This document shows, one piece after another, positions 46,890 to 54,488 of a stretch of 64,000 nucleotides of DNA. The position numbers and the translations under genes are program-made. The notes under the pieces are model-generated. The model saw nothing but the letters and a program-made list of their open reading frames with translations, ran no database searches and was not told the DNA's origin. Within the stretch, counting starts at the first letter, position 1. Every line of letters begins with the position of its first letter. Source of the stretch: Dyadobacter endophyticus. Its GTDB lineage: Bacteria; Bacteroidota; Bacteroidia; Cytophagales; Spirosomataceae. Where the stretch lies: the NCBI RefSeq assembly GCF_014641595.1, contig NZ_BMIA01000001.1, positions 1,178,001 through 1,242,000 of the forward strand. Direction: 5' to 3'.

Positions 46890-47726
46890 ATGCGTAAAAC
46901 AGCACTGATTACCGGGCCCACATCGGGCATCGGCCGCTTTACTGCCCTCGAACTTGCGCGCAGGGGGTACGATTTGATACTCGTAGCCCGCAATGAGGCA
47001 AAAGCCCGCCAGCTGCAACTGGAAATAGGGGATGCGGTGAGCACCGGCTTTATTCAATGCGACCTTTCCAGTATTGGCTCCGTCAAGCAGGCGGTGGAGG
47101 AAATCACCACCAATTACCACCGGATTGATCTGCTCGTCAACAATGCAGGGCTTATCGTGCAGCACCGGCAGACGACCGCCGATGGCATCGAGCTTACTTT
47201 CGCAACCAACCACCTGGGGCCGTTCATACTGACGACGGGCCTGGTCGATCTGCTCAAAGCGGCTGAGTCCGCGCGGATTGTAAACCTGGCGTCAGCAGCG
47301 CATTTCTTTGCATTCAGGTACCGGACGGCCAAACTGGCTAACCCGCAGCATTACCACGACCTGTTGATTTACAGCCGCTCTAAACTGGCCAATATCCTCT
47401 TTTCCAATGAGCTTTCGGAGCGACTGGCGCCATTTGGCATTACTTCCAATGCCGTACATCCGGGTACGGTATCGAGTAGTTTCGGCGGCAACGGCAATGG
47501 GGCCACATCGTGGTTTATGAAATACTTCAAACCCTTTTTTCGCACGCCCGAACAAGCAGCCGCAGACATTATCCACGTGGCTACCGCACCCGAGCTGAAT
47601 GCTGTCACAGGTCGTTATTTTGCCAATTCCAAGCCGGCCAGGTCGTCGGCAAAAGCTAAAAACAGGGCGCTGGCGAGGGAGTTATGGGCGTTTTCCGAAG
47701 TGCTGGCGGAGGCTGTTTTGATTTAA
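46890..47726 (+). CDS. SDR family NAD(P)-dependent oxidoreductase (retinol dehydrogenase-like)
   Basis: 278 residues. Classical SDR with TGPTSGIG near residues 8-15, NNAG near 83-86, catalytic Ser in NLASAAHF, and YSRSK (Y-x-x-x-K), so the site is intact. HPGTVSSSFGGNG and LTFATNHLGPF place it with retinol dehydrogenase/WW-domain-oxidoreductase-like enzymes. Cytosolic; substrate unknown. Single gene, with a weak stem followed by T-rich sequence downstream (47725-47760). Confidence 0.9.
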   Translation: MRKTALITGPTSGIGRFTALELARRGYDLILVARNEAKARQLQLEIGDAVSTGFIQCDLSSIGSVKQAVEEITTNYHRIDLLVNNAGLIVQHRQTTADGIELTFATNHLGPFILTTGLVDLLKAAESARIVNLASAAHFFAFRYRTAKLANPQHYHDLLIYSRSKLANILFSNELSERLAPFGITSNAVHPGTVSSSFGGNGNGATSWFMKYFKPFFRTPEQAAADIIHVATAPELNAVTGRYFANSKPARSSAKAKNRALARELWAFSEVLAEAVLI

Positions 47727-47760
47727 AATCTATTAAATCCATAGACTTTAAATACTTTTT
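47725..47760 (+). terminator. Weak terminator-like stem
   Basis: AAAATCTAT (47725-47733) pairs with ATAGACTTT (47741-47749) with one G-T pair and a 7-nt loop, followed by a T-run. AT-rich stem, so low strength. Confidence 0.35.
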
Positions 47761-47770
47761 TACTTAAATG

Positions 47771-47803
47771 TTTGGAAATTGAATAGCCGCTGCATTAACT
47801 TTG
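47771..47803 (+). promoter_or_regulatory. Promoter of the Cys-rich leader / desaturase transcript
   Basis: TTTG (47771-47774), 21-nt spacer, TAACTTTG (47796-47803): a full match to the Bacteroidota TTTG / TAnnTTTG promoter. Expected start near 47808-47810, giving a leader of about 260 nt before the desaturase-family gene. Confidence 0.75.
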
Positions 47804-47873
47804 CATGCAGTTTAATCAATCAATCGAGCTGAGAACCACCCGAAGCTGTGTCCAGTTGCTAACGACATCGCAT

Positions 47874-47969
47874 ATGCGTTCGATTCAAATTTCACATATC
47901 GCCCCTTTATCCGGCCGTCCCGCCGCCGTTCTGTCTGCTGCCAACTGGGCAGAGTGTTGTTGTTGCTAG
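47874..47969 (+). CDS. Putative leader peptide ending in four Cys
   Basis: 31 codons from ATG 47874 to TAG 47967-47969. It begins MRSIQISHIAPLSGRP and ends ANWAECCCC; the Cys codons are TGT TGT TGT TGC directly before the stop. It lies about 65 nt downstream of a consensus promoter and 98 bp before the sterol-desaturase-family gene. A run of four Cys codons is rarely seen by chance and resembles amino-acid-sensing leader peptides. A farther in-frame ATG at 47805 would give 54 residues but lies upstream of the predicted transcription start. A short stem CCGGA-TGTT-TCCGG (47985-47998) followed by T/C-rich sequence could be an attenuator part. Function is inferred. Confidence 0.55.
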   Translation: MRSIQISHIAPLSGRPAAVLSAANWAECCCC

Positions 47970-48067
47970 TAAAGTCCTTGTACGCCGGATGTTTCCGGTA
48001 AGCTCCCTCTTTTTCTCTTTACCAACACGTCGCCCGTCACCGGTGCGACCAATACTTTCTATGCAAC

Positions 48068-48898
48068 ATGAAATTCACTGACAGTCATATCTATTACGAA
48101 ATTCTCATTCTTTTTGCGGTTATCAGCATTGCGGAAGCAATTACAGGCCTTTATAAAAGCGAGAAATGGTCTAAAAATGAGTGGTATATCAACTTTGCCG
48201 GCCTTTTCCTGTCCAGTATCATCACGCGGCCACTCAGCTTCCTGCTTTCGGCCTACGTGCTCAATTATTTCTTTGCGGATTACTATAATGTCTTCGAAAA
48301 CGTGCCGCTATGGGCTGCGGTGCTGATTACCGCATTGCTGGAAGACTTCACACAATACTGGTGGCATCGTGCCGCGCATACCTACACGTGGCTTTGGAAG
48401 GGCCACCGTGTGCATCATAGTGCGCCGGAGATGAGCGTGTTCCTTACGGGCCGCAATTCCTGGGTGTACCTGCTGCTATTCCCGCCGCGCATTGTTTCCA
48501 CGGTACTGATCTTCCTCGGTTTCGGACAGGCGTTCCTGATCGGCTACTTTTTCAAGGCACTGATCGGCATTTCTGCGCATTCCAGCGTGCGCTGGGACAA
48601 GCCGCTCTACGCGATCAAATGGCTGCATCCGCTGATGTGGGTACTCGAACGCACCATTTCCACTCCTGCGACGCACCATGCACACCACGCCGCTACCGAC
48701 GCCGACGGCATTGGCGTTATCAACGGCAACTATGGTAACATGTTCTTTATCTGGGACATGTTGTTCGGTACCGCGAAAATCACCCGCGAATTCTCGGAAC
48801 ACATTGGTCTCGAAGACTACCAGGAAGAACCCTGGTACGTGCAGCTTGGGTACCCGCTGTTTAAGTCCAGGGACGAGCGGAGCGAGCTTTCGAAGTGA
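48068..48898 (+). CDS. Sterol desaturase / fatty acid hydroxylase family protein
   Basis: 276 residues, about four TM helices. Di-iron hydroxylase His clusters: HRAAH, HRVHH and HHAHH (WWHRAAHTYTWLWKGHRVHH and TPATHHAHHAATD). These ligands bind two iron ions for O2-dependent hydroxylation or desaturation of lipids. The substrate is unknown: no sterol synthesis genes are seen and Bacteroidota members often act on other lipids. Preceded by a long leader with a Cys-rich peptide; overlaps or abuts the DUF6134 gene downstream. Confidence 0.92.
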   Translation: MKFTDSHIYYEILILFAVISIAEAITGLYKSEKWSKNEWYINFAGLFLSSIITRPLSFLLSAYVLNYFFADYYNVFENVPLWAAVLITALLEDFTQYWWHRAAHTYTWLWKGHRVHHSAPEMSVFLTGRNSWVYLLLFPPRIVSTVLIFLGFGQAFLIGYFFKALIGISAHSSVRWDKPLYAIKWLHPLMWVLERTISTPATHHAHHAATDADGIGVINGNYGNMFFIWDMLFGTAKITREFSEHIGLEDYQEEPWYVQLGYPLFKSRDERSELSK

Positions 48899-48948
48899 AT
48901 TTTAAATGGCTGAATGACCCGGTTATTCAGCCAAAATTGAACACCCCC

Positions 48949-49545
48949 ATGGTAAAGACTCTACTCACCGCCTTGCTCCTAACGTCATTTCTCGCCCGTG
49001 CGCAGGTCGCAACTTTTGATGTTATCATGGCCGGGCATACGATCGGATCGGTGAAGGTGCTGGAACTGAACGGTACGGAACGCCTGCGGAAGCGGATCGA
49101 GGCGGAGTTCAGCGTTCCCTTCTATTCGGGGAGTTTCGTCTCCGAAAACCAGTTTTCCGATGGCACCCTGCACAGTTCGCTCACCGAGCAAACCGTAAAT
49201 GGCAAGCGACGCGAACAGACGATCACGACACGGGTGGCCTCACAGCATTACCGGTTCGATTTATCTGAGAAAGCCGACCGAAACCGTAAATGGGAGGTTA
49301 CAGCGCCCATCGCGCACACCATCACCGGGCTGTATTACCAGGAGCCGGCGCAAGTGCCGGCGGTCTATTCCGAGAAGTACGGAGCCATGTGCAAGATCCG
49401 GAAGCTAGGAAATGGCCAATACAGTGTGGAATTACCCAATGGCAAGGAGAGTGTTTACAGTTATGAGCACGGGAGTTGCGTGCGGGTAGTGACCGAGCTG
49501 GCAGGCGTGAAACTGAGTATTGTCAGAAAGCAACGACCACTTTGA
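48949..49545 (+). CDS. DUF6134-like secreted protein
   Basis: 198 residues from ATG 48949, which gives a signal peptide MVKTLLTALLLTSFLARAQV; a GTG at 48895 is in frame and overlaps the preceding stop but adds no signal. The mature part is beta-rich (TFDVIMAGHTIGSVKVLEL, FSVPFYSGSFVSENQF, ETVNGKRREQTITTR). The family has no known function, and proteins of this size are commonly periplasmic beta-barrel-like folds. Probably co-transcribed with the desaturase-family gene. Confidence 0.72.
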   Translation: MVKTLLTALLLTSFLARAQVATFDVIMAGHTIGSVKVLELNGTERLRKRIEAEFSVPFYSGSFVSENQFSDGTLHSSLTEQTVNGKRREQTITTRVASQHYRFDLSEKADRNRKWEVTAPIAHTITGLYYQEPAQVPAVYSEKYGAMCKIRKLGNGQYSVELPNGKESVYSYEHGSCVRVVTELAGVKLSIVRKQRPL

Positions 49546-49755
49546 GCGGCAAGCTGCCGTGGCTATAACTTCGTATAGATATCACCGTTCGAGTGTTGCA
49601 GAGGTTGTTATTCGTGTACAGAAAGACTGAATCTAACCGCGTGGTGGTATGGTACCGGATTTCCTTACACCCGGGTTGCGAAATTTACCCCGGAGCGGGT
49701 TAATTTTTTATTTTTGTATATTAAATCTATAATTATACTAGGTTATTATATTCCA

Positions 49756-50169
49756 ATGAAAAAATTATCCATTGTGATTATCTTCTTGCTGGCATCTGTG
49801 CAGGTTGTGCAGGCGCAGCAACCTGCACCCAAAAATATTGTCAAACCCGATCCGCAGGCATTGGCGCAAATCAAAGCCGGAAAAGCTTATCTCGTGGATG
49901 TACGCACGCCGGAGGAATTTGACGGCGGACATTTGCAGTATTCCAAAAACATCAACTTCAACAGTCCGGACTTTAAGGCGGAGGTTGCCAAGCTAGACAA
50001 AAGCAAACCTGTTTACCTCTATTGCCGCTCGGGTAACCGCAGCGGAAAGGCTGCTGACACGCTCAAAGCATTGGGTTTTCACTCGTATTACAACATTGGC
50101 GGTTTCGAGCAGCTGAAAACCGACGGCTTTCCGGCTGAACAATTGCAAACCAGCGCATCCAGGAAATAA
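49756..50169 (+). CDS. Secreted rhodanese-domain protein
   Basis: 137 residues from ATG 49756 with signal peptide MKKLSIVIIFLLASVQVVQA. One rhodanese domain: YLVDVRTPEEFDGGHLQYSK, active-site Cys in YLYCRSGNRSGKA, and the C-terminal DGFPAE. Transfers sulfur or binds thiols in the periplasm; the CRSGNRS loop is intact, so sulfurtransferase activity is plausible. A TATTTTTG box lies at 49709-49716, without a -33 partner. It stands within 2 kb of the Cys-rich leader, but no direct link is shown. Confidence 0.9.
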   Translation: MKKLSIVIIFLLASVQVVQAQQPAPKNIVKPDPQALAQIKAGKAYLVDVRTPEEFDGGHLQYSKNINFNSPDFKAEVAKLDKSKPVYLYCRSGNRSGKAADTLKALGFHSYYNIGGFEQLKTDGFPAEQLQTSASRK

Positions 50170-50275
50170 CGCACACATCGTTTTGCTCGAAAGTATGATG
50201 AAACGGGCCCGGTGATTCTTTTTGCTTCGCCTGTGTGAAATTTCCCAGCTGTTATGACGCTCATGGGTGTACGAT

Positions 50276-50306
50276 TTTGTGCACCCAAAGAGAAATAATA
50301 ACTTTG
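50276..50306 (+). promoter_or_regulatory. Promoter of the glycosyltransferase gene
   Basis: TTTG (50276-50279), 19-nt spacer, TAACTTTG (50299-50306): exact Bacteroidota consensus. Places the transcript start about 25 nt upstream of ATG 50339 and supports that start over an upstream one at 50267. Confidence 0.75.
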
Positions 50307-50338
50307 GGGCACATCATCGACAAATCGGCCGGCCATTT

Positions 50339-51208
50339 ATGTTTACAATTAAGAACCTGCTTTCAAAATTCAGAGGATCCAATGCGGATCAACAGGCTGA
50401 TCCTGAATATTATTTATCTATTTGCTGCATTGTAAAAGACGAAAATGACTACCTGGCCGAATGGCTGGATTACCACCGGAAAATCGGTGCGGAACATTTT
50501 TATATTTATGATAACGGGAGCAGAAAACCTGTCAAAGAGGTAATTAATGCGCTGGGTTATGGTGAGTTGGTGACGGTTACGAACATTCCCGGGCAGAATA
50601 TGCACGTGAAAGCCTATCAGCATTGTCTTGATACCTTCGGTTATAGATCGAGGTGGATTGGGTTCATCGACATGGATGAGTTCATCGTACCTAAAAACGA
50701 AAGTGCCAGCCTGTCGCAACTGCTTGAAAAATACGAGGATTACGGCGGATTAGGCGTTTCGTGGCTGATATTTGGCTCCAATAGCCATATTGATAAACCT
50801 GCCGGGAGTCAATTGGAGAATTTCACCAGGCGATCGGAAGCCTCGTTTCCGCCGAACAGGCATATTAAAAGTATTGTCCAGCCGCGGCATGTCCAATCCG
50901 CTTACAAATCGCATTGTTTTAAATTCAAGCGGGGGTTCTCCTGTGTGAACGAGCATTTTGAGCCCATCGAAGAGGCGCTGGCCGACGTAAGCGTAGACAC
51001 GATCCAGCTCAATCATTACTACTGCCGGTCGTTGCAGGAATACCGTCAGAAAGTAGAACGAGGGATCAGTGACACAAAGCGTAAACGAAAGCTGGAAGAA
51101 TTTCATAACCACGACAACGAATCGAATGTGGTAGAAGACACGACGATCTTAGAAGTTCTGGAAAAACTGAAAAAAGCTCAGAATAGCGGGTCGGGTGTAA
51201 ACAAATAA
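50339..51208 (+). CDS. Glycosyltransferase family 92-like protein
   Basis: 289 residues from ATG 50339 (MFTIKNLLSKFRGSNADQQA). GT92/GT2-like core: CCIVKDENDYLAEWLDYHRK, FYIYDNGSRK, the metal-binding region WIGFIDMDEFIVP (D-x-D) and a C-terminal NHYYCRSLQEYRQK. Uses a nucleotide sugar to modify a surface glycan or protein; the acceptor is unknown. No neighbouring polysaccharide genes. Terminated by a hairpin at 51209-51230. Confidence 0.85.
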   Translation: MFTIKNLLSKFRGSNADQQADPEYYLSICCIVKDENDYLAEWLDYHRKIGAEHFYIYDNGSRKPVKEVINALGYGELVTVTNIPGQNMHVKAYQHCLDTFGYRSRWIGFIDMDEFIVPKNESASLSQLLEKYEDYGGLGVSWLIFGSNSHIDKPAGSQLENFTRRSEASFPPNRHIKSIVQPRHVQSAYKSHCFKFKRGFSCVNEHFEPIEEALADVSVDTIQLNHYYCRSLQEYRQKVERGISDTKRKRKLEEFHNHDNESNVVEDTTILEVLEKLKKAQNSGSGVNK

Positions 51209-51230
51209 CCCCGGGAACGTTATCCCGGGG
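51209..51230. terminator. Hairpin between convergent genes
   Basis: CCCCGGGA (51209-51216) and TCCCGGGG (51223-51230) form a perfect 8-bp stem with a 6-nt loop directly after the TAA. There is no T-tract, so it may work with other factors in either direction. Confidence 0.6.
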
Positions 51231-51255
51231 TCGTACTTATCCAATAACCGGAGTC

Positions 51256-51738
51256 CTATTCACTCGACGGTGTCCCGCTCGTTTGTGTTGCCTGGTTGCG
51301 GTAATTCCCGGTCACGCCTGTGTGGTTTTTTGTGTTTCGTTTAGACGATCCGCTTCCTTCTTTTATTTCCCTATCCGGTTCAGTGAGATTCTTGCGGCGT
51401 ATCGCAATGGCTTCTTTGGAAAACAGCATCGAATTGGCGTCTTCACGATCGGAATACTTGCCCACGTCATTGGCATTCTCATGCGTGGCGCCTCCCGGGC
51501 GGTTACTACCGTCGTTTTCACTGCTTTTTTGGGCCACCTGGTCGGTAGGATTGGGTTTGTCCGACTTCCCGCCCTGGTCAGTACTTTTTTTCTCGCCTTC
51601 GGGCGTAGGTGTTTTTAAGCCCTGTCCTGCCGCTTTTGTCGATTTGGCTTTGTCGGTGGAGCTGGTCGTACTTTGTGCATACGACACCGTAGTTGCGCAG
51701 AACAATGCCATTAACGCGGTTATCATCACTTTTTTCAT
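51256..51738 (-). CDS. Secreted low-complexity protein
   Basis: 160 residues with signal peptide MKKVMITALMALFCATTVSY, mature part starting AQSTTSS. Strongly biased to Ser, Thr, Lys, Gly, Asp and Asn; no cysteines in the mature part, no globular domain seen. Such periplasmic linker-like proteins are common in Cytophagales. Not recognised. Convergent with the glycosyltransferase gene. Confidence 0.7.
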   Translation of the reverse strand: MKKVMITALMALFCATTVSYAQSTTSSTDKAKSTKAAGQGLKTPTPEGEKKSTDQGGKSDKPNPTDQVAQKSSENDGSNRPGGATHENANDVGKYSDREDANSMLFSKEAIAIRRKNLTEPDREIKEGSGSSKRNTKNHTGVTGNYRNQATQTSGTPSSE

Positions 51739-51821
51739 AATAAATTATGCGTTGATTGTTGATTTCGTATGGCTGATACAGCCAAAACTATGCCAGCAAT
51801 CGGGGGAATCCGCGTGCCGGA

Positions 51822-52223
51822 TCAGGGCGTTTTGTCGATAAATTTCACTTTCGATTTTGTATCGGTCCGCAGCACGCTTTGCTGGCGGAAACGGCGCAGG
51901 TAGCGTTGTGCAATGCTGTCGAGCGCGGCGCTTCTTTCTTTGGTTTTCTTGCCAAAAAAAGTGACCACCTTGGTCGGTTCCGTAATAGTCTGTTTAGTGT
52001 CGGTATCCTTCCAGCGTCCGTTGGCGTCCCATTCGGTGTAGCCTTCGGGGAAATAATTGCTGATGACGCTGTCGCTGAAATTTTTCCATTGCTGTTCGCT
52101 CACGGCCCCGCCTCCCGGAATATCCCTGCCGAAATAAAGGTCGCTTCGCTGGTAGCCGGCGCAGGAGGCAAGGCCCAGGCAACCGACCATCGCCCATTGT
52201 TGAAGTCGCTTCAAGTTTGTCAT
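51822..52223 (-). CDS. DUF3574 lipoprotein
   Basis: 133 residues. Signal peptide MTNLKRLQQWAMVGCLGLAS ending in a C (LASC lipobox), so a lipoprotein. DUF3574 core: RSDLYFGRDIPGGGAVSEQQ, then FSDSVISNYFPEGYTEWDAN and EPTKVVTFF. Function unknown. No operon partner; its neighbour at 51738 is on the same strand 83 bp downstream. Confidence 0.82.
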   Translation of the reverse strand: MTNLKRLQQWAMVGCLGLASCAGYQRSDLYFGRDIPGGGAVSEQQWKNFSDSVISNYFPEGYTEWDANGRWKDTDTKQTITEPTKVVTFFGKKTKERSAALDSIAQRYLRRFRQQSVLRTDTKSKVKFIDKTP

Positions 52224-52415
52224 CGTTTAGGTTAATGCAGTGGTTTTCAGGAAGCAATTTAACTTACCCTCAGACTTACTACAAGTTACTACCGACAAAA
52301 GGGCCGTCGAAATAAAGCGACGGCCCGTAGCATTTCACTGATCGCGGTCGTTTTTAATTCTTAACTTTACAATTCTCCCATCAGTGCATCCGTTCGAGTT
52401 GTCATCTTAAATCAA

Positions 52416-53339
52416 ATGGTTATGCAGAAAATAGTCCCGCATTTATGGTTTGATAAGGAAGCTGCGGAAGCGGCGGAGTTTTACGCATCGGTATTTCCGG
52501 AATCACGGGTTACCAGCATTACGCGGATGGAAGATACGCCGTCCGGCGATTGCGATATGGTCTTATTCGAGCTCTGGGGCCAGAAGTTCATGGCCATCAG
52601 CGCCGGCCCGATTTTCAAGCCCAATCCTTCCATTTCTTTCATGGTTAATTTCGATCCGCTGCTGTTTGGCGGCTCGCAGGAGTCGGCGCGCGCGAAAATT
52701 GACGAGGTCTGGAACAAGCTGATCAACGGCGGAAGCGCACTGATGCCGATCGACGAATATCCATTCAGCAAACGGTATGGCTGGGTGCAGGATAAATACG
52801 GTGTTTCGTGGCAGCTGATCCTCACCAATCCGGAAGGAGAACCCAGACCGCCCATTATCAACTCTTTGATGTTTGTCGGGGACCGGTGCGGCAAAGCGGA
52901 GGAGGCCATCAATTTCTATTGCTCTGTCTTCAAAAATGCCAAACTGGGTTCGTTACACCGCTATCCCGAAGGTATGACGCCGGATAAGCCCGGTACTGTC
53001 ATGTTTGCGGATTTCAAACTGGAAGACTCCTGGTTTACGGCTATGGATAGCGCGCATGAGCACAAATTCAGTTTTGACGAGGGTGTGTCGATCGTCGTCA
53101 ACTGCGAAGACCAGCAGGAGCTCGATTATTTCAGCCAAAAACTATCCGCAGTGCCGGAGGCGGAGCAATGCGGCTGGATCAAAGATAAGTTCGGGGTATC
53201 TTGGCAAATATCTCCGATCATCGTGGAAGAAATGATGGTTAACGGCACCCAGGAGCAGGTCAACAGGATCACCCAGGCATTATTGCCCATGAAGAGGCTG
53301 GAAATAGCGCCTCTGGTGAAGGCATTTGAAGGAAAATAA
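52416..53339 (+). CDS. VOC family protein (PhnB-like, two-domain)
   Basis: 307 residues (ATG 52416; second ATG at 52422). Two vicinal-oxygen-chelate modules of the PhnB/3-demethylubiquinone methyltransferase-like type in tandem: HLWFDKEAAEAAEFYASVFP with DMVLFELWGQKFMAI, and FVGDRCGKAEEAINFYCSVF with TVMFADFKLEDSW. Metal-binding residues for a dioxygenase or glyoxalase are not obvious, as is usual in this subgroup. Function unknown. Ends before the stem-loop at 53370-53405. Confidence 0.85.
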   Translation: MVMQKIVPHLWFDKEAAEAAEFYASVFPESRVTSITRMEDTPSGDCDMVLFELWGQKFMAISAGPIFKPNPSISFMVNFDPLLFGGSQESARAKIDEVWNKLINGGSALMPIDEYPFSKRYGWVQDKYGVSWQLILTNPEGEPRPPIINSLMFVGDRCGKAEEAINFYCSVFKNAKLGSLHRYPEGMTPDKPGTVMFADFKLEDSWFTAMDSAHEHKFSFDEGVSIVVNCEDQQELDYFSQKLSAVPEAEQCGWIKDKFGVSWQISPIIVEEMMVNGTQEQVNRITQALLPMKRLEIAPLVKAFEGK

Positions 53340-53369
53340 GGTATTTGATAGGCCGACGGCGCGTTTTTG

Positions 53370-53405
53370 TCACGCTGAGCAGACCGGGCCGCCCGCTCAG
53401 CGTGA
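53370..53405. terminator. Hairpin between convergent genes
   Basis: TCACGCTGAGC (53370-53380) and GCTCAGCGTGA (53395-53405) form a perfect 11-bp stem with a 14-nt loop, midway between the converging VOC and ferritin-like genes. No T-tract follows on either strand. Confidence 0.55.
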
Positions 53406-53420
53406 TAACCCAATTGCCGC

Positions 53421-54464
53421 TTAGCTTCCCGCAGGAACGATAAACTCGAACGATGGTCCGATCGTGTAACCGGGTTTGCCGGGGAAAGGCGTTGCACACA
53501 GTTTTTGGGCGGTTAGTTTGAGGTCATACATCACGCCCACCGTGTTGTCGAGGTTTTCAGGTTGACCGTTGAAGGTCGCATGAAGCCCTGAAAGCAGCGA
53601 ATAATAGCTGGTATTGAACTCGTTCATCCGGTTCAACTCTTCACCGCCGGCCGGAAGCATGCTGGTTTTAGTGTTGGGAAACAATGGAAAGACATCTTCC
53701 GGGGTATACGGAATGTCGGGCCCCGAGAAGGAATAGCCGTTTGGTGCGGCATCGTTTTTCACTAATCTCTTGCCTTTATACAATTCTTCAAAACGGTAGT
53801 AATGCGCGAGCTCATCTTCCTGGTCGAGCGGGGAGGTGGAAGTTCCTTCGCCTTGCTCGATGATGATGTTGATCGCGTCGATCGCGTTTTGTTTGGTATA
53901 AATAGGAAAAAGCTCGTCGGCAGGGAAGAACGATGACGTGACTTGCTTACTTTTGTCGCCCGGCAGGTCATGGGGCGCCAGTTCATCTATTTTCTTTTGA
54001 ATGGCCTGATAAAACTGGCCTATCGTGCTGAATGTGGGCAATGCTGCCAGGCTCACCGATTTGAATACCAAAGGATTCTCCGGCTCTTCAATCTCCATAA
54101 ATACATTTTTGACGACATCCGTCGAGTATTTTTCCAGCCCGACGATCAGCCCGTTGCCAATGCCCATCGGCAATGGGCCGGGGTATTCCGGTACGAAATG
54201 GCTGTTATCGATCGCCGGCTTCCCGCCCAGGGCATTCAGGATGTTGGCCGCGATGGTCATATGCAGCATTTCTTCGATCACGATCGAATGGATGATCTGC
54301 CGCTGCACCAGATTGGTGCCGGGTTTCAGCGAAAACATCGCCGTCAGGTAGGGTGGGATCGTCGAATGTTCCAGTTCGACGGCTTTTTGAAGCAGCGGAT
54401 AAAGCTCTTCCAGGGCATTGGCGGTCAATGCCTTTTCAATATATTTTGAATCTATTTGTAGCAT
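53421..54464 (-). CDS. Ferritin-like protein, VioB/RebD C-terminal-half-like
   Basis: 347 residues. N-terminal EELYPLLQKAVELEHSTIPP and IVIEEMLHMTIAANILNAL carry a Glu / Glu-x-x-His pair of a ferritin-like di-metal site, in the order found in the C-terminal half of VioB (chromopyrrolate/iminophenylpyruvate dimer synthase). C-terminal part ends with PGKPGYTIGPSFEFIVPAGS. With the upstream gene (54489-56420), which resembles the N-terminal half of VioB, it spans what VioB/RebD carries in one chain. No VioA (amino acid oxidase), VioC, VioD or VioE is in the window. Probably couples a different substrate. 24 bp gap to the upstream gene, so one operon. Confidence 0.82.
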   Translation of the reverse strand: MLQIDSKYIEKALTANALEELYPLLQKAVELEHSTIPPYLTAMFSLKPGTNLVQRQIIHSIVIEEMLHMTIAANILNALGGKPAIDNSHFVPEYPGPLPMGIGNGLIVGLEKYSTDVVKNVFMEIEEPENPLVFKSVSLAALPTFSTIGQFYQAIQKKIDELAPHDLPGDKSKQVTSSFFPADELFPIYTKQNAIDAINIIIEQGEGTSTSPLDQEDELAHYYRFEELYKGKRLVKNDAAPNGYSFSGPDIPYTPEDVFPLFPNTKTSMLPAGGEELNRMNEFNTSYYSLLSGLHATFNGQPENLDNTVGVMYDLKLTAQKLCATPFPGKPGYTIGPSFEFIVPAGS

Positions 54465-54488
54465 GGTGAATTAATTTAAAACCGTAAA

